Shown piece after piece: positions 5,927-8,785 of a stretch of 8,785 bases of DNA. The first letter of the stretch is position 1. Each line of letters begins with the position of its first letter. The notes beneath the pieces are model-generated. The model was not told where the DNA came from. It ran no database searches and worked only from the letters and a program-made list of their open reading frames with translations. The stretch is from Clostridiales bacterium (GTDB lineage: Bacteria > Bacillota > Clostridia > Oscillospirales > Oscillospiraceae), in NCBI GenBank assembly GCA_004555705.1, contig SFHI01000067.1, positions 1 through 8,785 on the forward strand. The letters are read 5' to 3'. A program made the position numbers and the translations under genes.

Positions 5927-6718
5927 ATGTTTTTTGATACCCATGCCCACATGGACGACCGGGCCTTCGACGCCGACCGGGACACCCTGCTGTCCTCCCT
6001 GCCAGAACAGGGGGTGGGCCTGCTGATGAACCCCGGGTGCAGTCTGGCCTCCTCCCGGGAGGCCTCCGAACTGTCCCGGAAATACCCCTTTGTCTATGCC
6101 GCCGTGGGCTCCCACCCGGATGTGGCGGACGAGGTGGATGAGGCCGTTCTGGACGAATACCGCCGCCTGGTGCGGGAGAATCCCAAGATCAAAGCCATCG
6201 GGGAAATTGGCCTGGACTACCACTACGAGGAAATTCCCCGGGAAATCCAGAAGCATGCCTTCCGGGCACAAATGGCCCTGGCGGAGGAACTGAGCCTTCC
6301 CGTCATCGTCCACGAGCGGGAGGCCCACCAGGACGGTATGGACATCGTATCGGAATTTCCCGCCGTCACCGGGGTGTTTCACTGCTATTCCGGTTCCGCG
6401 GAAATGGCAAAATGGCTCATCTCCCGGGGCTGGTACATCGGCTTCACCGGGGTGCTCACCTTCAAGAATGCCCGGAGGGCTCTGGAGGTTGCGGCCTCCA
6501 TCCCCCTGGACCGGATTGTGTTGGAAACCGATTGTCCCTACATGTCCCCCGAGCCCTTCCGGGGCAGGCGCAACGACCCCGGCAAGCTCTACCGCATGGC
6601 CGAGGCCCTCGCCTCCCTCCGAGGTTTCAGCCGGGAGGAAGTGGAAGCCGTCACCCTGGAAAACGGGAAGCGGCTCTACAGAATCCAACTGGGGGGTGTC
6701 CAATGGGAAGCCTGTTAA
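5927..6718 (+). CDS. TatD-family metal-dependent hydrolase (putative DNase)
   Basis: A 263-residue member of the amidohydrolase-fold TatD family, whose characterised members are cytoplasmic metal-dependent nucleases. The metal-binding set is complete: HAH near the N-terminus (H6, H8), E93 in GEIGLDY, H129 in VIVHEREA, H152 in FHCYSGS and D202 in LETDCPYMSPEP. The C-terminal VTLENGKRLY (242-251) matches the usual ending of the family. ATTGGAGGAA, at the end of the preceding gene, places the ribosome on ATG 5927 just 3 bases after the transferase stop. Its last 16 bases overlap the start of the phosphatase gene. Length is normal and no residue is missing. Which of several bacterial TatD paralogues it corresponds to cannot be settled, so no symbol is given. 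Confidence 0.95.
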   Translation: MFFDTHAHMDDRAFDADRDTLLSSLPEQGVGLLMNPGCSLASSREASELSRKYPFVYAAVGSHPDVADEVDEAVLDEYRRLVRENPKIKAIGEIGLDYHYEEIPREIQKHAFRAQMALAEELSLPVIVHEREAHQDGMDIVSEFPAVTGVFHCYSGSAEMAKWLISRGWYIGFTGVLTFKNARRALEVAASIPLDRIVLETDCPYMSPEPFRGRRNDPGKLYRMAEALASLRGFSREEVEAVTLENGKRLYRIQLGGVQWEAC

Positions 6719-7287
6719 AAAGCACCTTCAACACCCGGGCGATTCTTCCGGACAGTCTGCGCTTTGTACGCAGCGATGTGCCCTGGCAGCTATCCGATGA
6801 GGAAACCCGTTGGCTGCTTGCGCAGAACATCACCACAATCGTGGATCTCCGCACCCCGGAGGAAAGGCTCCGAAAGTCCTGCCCCCTGGCCAAGGACAGC
6901 AGATTCCGCTGTTATGAAATGCCGGTTACAGGCGGAAGCGAAATCCCTCCCTCAGTGAAGGATGTGTCCGGTTCCTATATCCGTATGGTGGACGCTCAGA
7001 TGGAGAAAATCGTCGATCTGATCTGGAACGCGCCTTCCAATGTCCTGTATTTCTGCAATGCCGGGAAGGACCGTACCGGGGTTGTGTCCGCGATCCTGCT
7101 ATACAGGGCAGGGATGCGCCGGGAATACATCGTCCGCGACTATCTGGAGTCCGGGAACAACCTGAAAAGCCTTTTGGATTCTTTTGCCCGGCAGTTTCCG
7201 GAAATTGACAGCGCCGTCATTACGCCCCAGCCCCGGTATATCCTGGAATTTCTGGACTGGTACTTATCTTCGTTCAGCACCCGTTGA
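6703..7287 (+). CDS. Tyrosine-protein phosphatase / dual-specificity phosphatase-like protein
   Basis: This 194-residue protein carries the cysteine-phosphatase loop FCNAGKDRTGVV (117-128), with catalytic C118 and phosphate-binding R124 in a CX5R pattern of the CxxGKDRTG kind. That pattern is typical of bacterial tyrosine phosphatases of the IphP/LipA type. D49 in VDLRTPEE (47-54) and RSD (23-25) match the conserved N-terminal part of this group. There is no signal peptide or membrane segment, so it is predicted cytoplasmic; substrates could be phosphoproteins or phosphoinositide-like molecules. The start ATG at 6703 sits inside the 3' end of the TatD-like gene (16-base overlap) behind GGGGGGTG, and gives the family N-terminus; the frame is open further upstream only as an out-of-frame shadow of that gene. 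It is the last gene before a terminator. Confidence 0.92.
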   Translation: MGSLLKSTFNTRAILPDSLRFVRSDVPWQLSDEETRWLLAQNITTIVDLRTPEERLRKSCPLAKDSRFRCYEMPVTGGSEIPPSVKDVSGSYIRMVDAQMEKIVDLIWNAPSNVLYFCNAGKDRTGVVSAILLYRAGMRREYIVRDYLESGNNLKSLLDSFARQFPEIDSAVITPQPRYILEFLDWYLSSFSTR

Positions 7288-7327
7288 GCCTTCGATTCCA
7301 GCCGCCTGACACAGACGGCAAAGCATG

Positions 7328-7370
7328 AAAAAGCATCCGCATGGTTCCATGAACCGCGCGGATGCTTTTG
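7328..7370. terminator. Bidirectional intrinsic terminator with a nested hairpin
   Basis: AAAAGCATCCGC (7329-7340) pairs perfectly with GCGGATGCTTTT (7358-7369). Within its loop, GGTTC (7343-7347) pairs with GAACC (7351-7355), giving a two-tier stem. A-tracts on one side and T-tracts on the other provide a U-run for either direction. It sits between the convergent phosphatase (stop 7287) and spoVT (stop 7379) genes and can serve both. Confidence 0.88.
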
Positions 7371-7378
7371 CGTATTGC

Positions 7379-7921
7379 TCAGCTCTCCATCTGCTTTCCC
7401 AGAAATCCCGCCACAGCCCGGACCAGGCCCTGGTCCGACTCCCGGAGCGCTTCGTCCCCCTCGCCCAGCAGGAGCAGCACGCACCCCATCAGATCCCCCT
7501 GGGAAAGGATTGGGGATGCCGCCCCCAGATGGTACTTTTCCTGCCCCTCCGCCGCAGGGATTTTAGGCTCTCCGGGCTGATAGAGGTAGTTTTTCCGCTG
7601 CTCCATCAGCTTCTCCAGCTCCTGGGAGTTGGGCTTGTCCACCAGCTCCCGTTTGGGCGCCCCGTGAAGGGCGATGATGCTGTCCCGGTCCGCCACCGCC
7701 GCGATATGCCCCGTGGCGGAGCCGATGGCGTCACACATCTGTGCCGCGAACTCCTGCAAATCTCCCATGGGCGAATACTTCCGAAAAATCACGCCCCCAT
7801 CCTTCTCCGTATAAATCTCCAGCGGGTCACCCTCCCGGATGCGGAGGGTTCTTCTTATTTCTTTCGGGATGACGATTCTGCCCAAATCATCCACCCGGCG
7901 AACGATTCCTGTTGCTTTCAT
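7379..7921 (-). CDS. spoVT: Stage V sporulation transcriptional regulator SpoVT
   Basis: SpoVT is an AbrB-type DNA-binding regulator acting in the forespore, where it tunes genes of the late sigma-G regulon. The 180 residues begin with a swapped-hairpin AbrB/SpoVT domain (about 1-50): MKATGIVRRVDDLGR, IVIPKEIRRTLRIREGDPLE and a following EKDGGVIFRKYSP. These are nearly identical to the Bacillus protein as I remember it. Residues from about 55 to 180 form the GAF-like sensor half, ending AVAGFLGKQMES, which also matches the family ending. The length equals that of Bacillus SpoVT (178). AAGGAGAGG precedes the ATG at 7921. It is monocistronic and shares its terminator with the convergent operon. 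Its presence is the main evidence that the organism forms endospores. Confidence 0.97.
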   Translation of the reverse strand: MKATGIVRRVDDLGRIVIPKEIRRTLRIREGDPLEIYTEKDGGVIFRKYSPMGDLQEFAAQMCDAIGSATGHIAAVADRDSIIALHGAPKRELVDKPNSQELEKLMEQRKNYLYQPGEPKIPAAEGQEKYHLGAASPILSQGDLMGCVLLLLGEGDEALRESDQGLVRAVAGFLGKQMES

Positions 7922-7976
7922 TTTGTTTCCTCTCCTTGTGCAGCATTTCCAGTGGTAGTGTTTGCAGGAAATGGGG

Positions 7977-8006
7977 GATTATGCGATTTTTCTTAGAGCA
8001 GTAAAC
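7977..8006 (-). promoter_or_regulatory. Candidate spoVT promoter
   Basis: On the minus strand, GTTTA (8006-8002), an 18-base spacer and CATAATC (7983-7977) resemble the sigma-G pattern GHATR-18-CATNNTA, with one mismatch in each box. The same bases can also be read as a weak sigma-A site, TTTACT-16-CATAAT. In Bacillus, spoVT is transcribed by sigma-G, which favours the first reading. The site lies about 56 bases upstream of the start codon. Confidence 0.4.
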
Positions 8007-8121
8007 CATATTCCCCGTCTGCCATAAAGGCTAAAAATGTCGTCTATCCTTTCTCCAAGAGAATCGGCCTAAAGATTCTTAAGCCCGAAAAGATTGGAAT
8101 ATTGATTGATATGAGGAAGAT

Positions 8122-8427
8122 TCAATGCAAATTGGAACGGCACCGGTAGGGGAACCGATGCCGTTTTGCGTTATGCTTTGCAGGAAAAACGTGAATCCCG
8201 GTTTCTGCGTGGATTGTATTCCCATCGGGCAAGCGGATCTCGGCGATAACATTTGAAGGAATCGTCACTTCAAGGATGACCTGGTCCCCAGAATAGCGCC
8301 AATTGCTTTCAATGGTTCCCACGGGAGAAATCCATTTTGCTTCCGCATGTCCAAGTTTTCCGGAGGGTTTGGGGGCAATGGTCAGCTTCCCTATGATCGC
8401 AGTGGGTTTCTGCCTCTGGCAGTACCG
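8122..8427 (-). pseudogene. Remnant of a GH78 alpha-L-rhamnosidase, C-terminal beta-sandwich domain only
   Basis: Read from 8427, this frame gives LTIAPKPSGKLGHAEAKW, then GTIESNWRYSG, VILEVTIPSNVIAEIRLPDG and ETGIHVF. That is the order and spacing of the C-terminal domain that closes bacterial alpha-L-rhamnosidases. The catalytic domain is absent: an in-frame TGA (8430-8428) lies just upstream, and no rhamnosidase-like sequence continues in other frames. The end is also damaged. Adding one T to the five-T run after CACG (8182-8178) would give an ending FSCKA and a stop at 8173-8171, right before a hairpin terminator; as it stands the frame runs on to 8122. A GTG at 8322 could start a 66-residue ORF, but expression is doubtful. 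The match is from memory of the family, without a search. Confidence 0.65.
8136..8167 (-). terminator. Hairpin at the end of the rhamnosidase remnant
   Basis: AACGGCACCGG (8136-8146) pairs with CCGATGCCGTT (8155-8165) around an 8-base loop, with one position that is a G-T wobble on the minus-strand RNA. It begins four bases after the restored TAA of the rhamnosidase remnant, where a terminator would be expected. The T-run is better on the plus strand (TTTT, 8164-8167) than on the minus, so orientation is uncertain. Confidence 0.5.
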
Positions 8428-8476
8428 TCAATTGGCCGGAATGACATCCACACAATCGTACAAAAGGAGGATCATT

Positions 8477-8512
8477 ATGCAAGCAAAACAAGGTGAAATA
8501 ATGCTCTGGTGA
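8477..8512 (+). CDS. Tiny ORF (11 codons) behind a strong Shine-Dalgarno
   Basis: AAAAGGAGG (8462-8470), six bases before an ATG, is as good a ribosome binding site as any in the window. The frame reads MQAKQGEIMLW and stops at 8510-8512. A single-base slip near the end would open a frame of about 23 further residues, through EEAHRTARHHH to a stop near 8580; this reads like neither a known domain nor a signal peptide. It may be the beginning of a decayed gene, a leader peptide, or chance. I do not recognise it. Confidence 0.3.
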   Translation: MQAKQGEIMLW

Positions 8513-8766
8513 TCGAAGAGGCGCATCGTACTGCACGACACCATCATTGTATTTCTGTGTTTTTCCTACAGCATGATTCGTGATAACGTTTATCCGAATA
8601 TCAGCAATATATGTAACATTTTCTTGCTATCCTATTGTCAAAACGCAGAAATGCATATTTTGATACACTTTATATAAACAGGGTAACCTTTTGACATTGT
8701 CCAGAACTTCCTAATTATTTATTATGTATTTAGCACAAACTCTACAGAAATAAAGGAGGAAAATAT
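8513..8766 (+). other. AT-rich intergenic region upstream of the final gene
   Basis: From about 8560 the base composition turns clearly AT-rich compared with the GC-rich genes to the left. It contains GATAA-CGT-TTATC (8582-8594), an odd-length palindrome that could be an operator, and promoter-like hexamers. No gene is visible. The composition and the neighbouring rhamnosidase remnant suggest a junction with a different locus. Confidence 0.5.
8691..8721 (+). promoter_or_regulatory. Weak promoter candidate for the final gene
   Basis: A perfect TTGACA (8691-8696) lies upstream of AT-rich DNA, but no -10 box falls at the ideal distance. TAATTA (8712-8717) is 15 bases away and TATTTA (8716-8721) is 19. 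An earlier TATATAAA at 8671-8678 lacks a good -35. The placement is plausible, the exact boxes are not settled. Confidence 0.3.
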
Positions 8767-8785
8767 ATGAAAAAGAACACAAAAG
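8767..8785 (+). CDS. Start of a gene cut by the window end
   Basis: AAAGGAGG (8752-8759), seven bases before ATG 8767, starts a frame reading MKKNTK before the window ends. A lysine-rich opening of this kind is common in signal peptides and lipoproteins. A secreted or membrane-anchored product, for example a transporter binding protein, is possible, but six residues cannot show it. Confidence 0.6.

Noticed and set aside
5732..6703. 323-codon minus-strand open frame
   Set aside because: It is antisense to the TatD-like gene, whose metal ligands are all present; the antisense translation has no recognisable motif and no ribosome binding site.
8309..8536. 75-codon minus-strand frame
   Set aside because: It overlaps the rhamnosidase remnant out of frame, and the remnant frame shows the recognisable domain instead.

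Overview
The window looks like part of a chromosome from a GC-rich, endospore-forming Gram-positive bacterium of the Clostridia, probably an Oscillospiraceae/Ruminococcaceae-type gut organism. The evidence is a clear spoVT gene, strong AGGAGG-type ribosome binding sites, sigma-A-like promoters, GC-rich coding bias, and short palindromic intergenic repeats. I recall such repeats from this group, but could not search for them here.

Layout. Positions 159-4982 hold four minus-strand genes. In transcription order they are trmB (tRNA m7G46 methyltransferase), a nitroreductase coupled to it by an ATGA overlap, mnmG (tRNA wobble-U modification), and an M14-type zinc carboxypeptidase with a TTG start. 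A divergent promoter region at about 5028-5402 separates them from a plus-strand operon at 5426-7287: a short Sfp-type phosphopantetheinyl transferase, a TatD-family hydrolase and a CX5R tyrosine/dual-specificity phosphatase. That operon converges on minus-strand spoVT at a nested bidirectional terminator. The last ~860 bases hold the spoVT promoter region, a decayed C-terminal piece of a GH78 alpha-L-rhamnosidase, a tiny ORF behind a strong Shine-Dalgarno, and an AT-rich stretch leading into a new gene cut off by the window end.

The genes are mostly ordinary housekeeping functions: two tRNA modification enzymes, an FMN oxidoreductase, a carrier-protein activating enzyme, a metal-dependent hydrolase, a phosphatase and a sporulation regulator. 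I see no defence system, CRISPR array, tRNA or rRNA.

The notable content is intergenic. Three copies of one palindromic element fill the gaps at 1-155, 1155-1371 and 5081-5359, and a second family fills 3351-3499. In the first family each arm folds into a two-stem hairpin with an invariant GA/GTG asymmetric loop, and two stem pairs covary between copies. Copy B has perfect 16-bp terminal inverted repeats, and its end contains the mnmG stop codon. This repeat family is the best candidate in the window for something poorly described.
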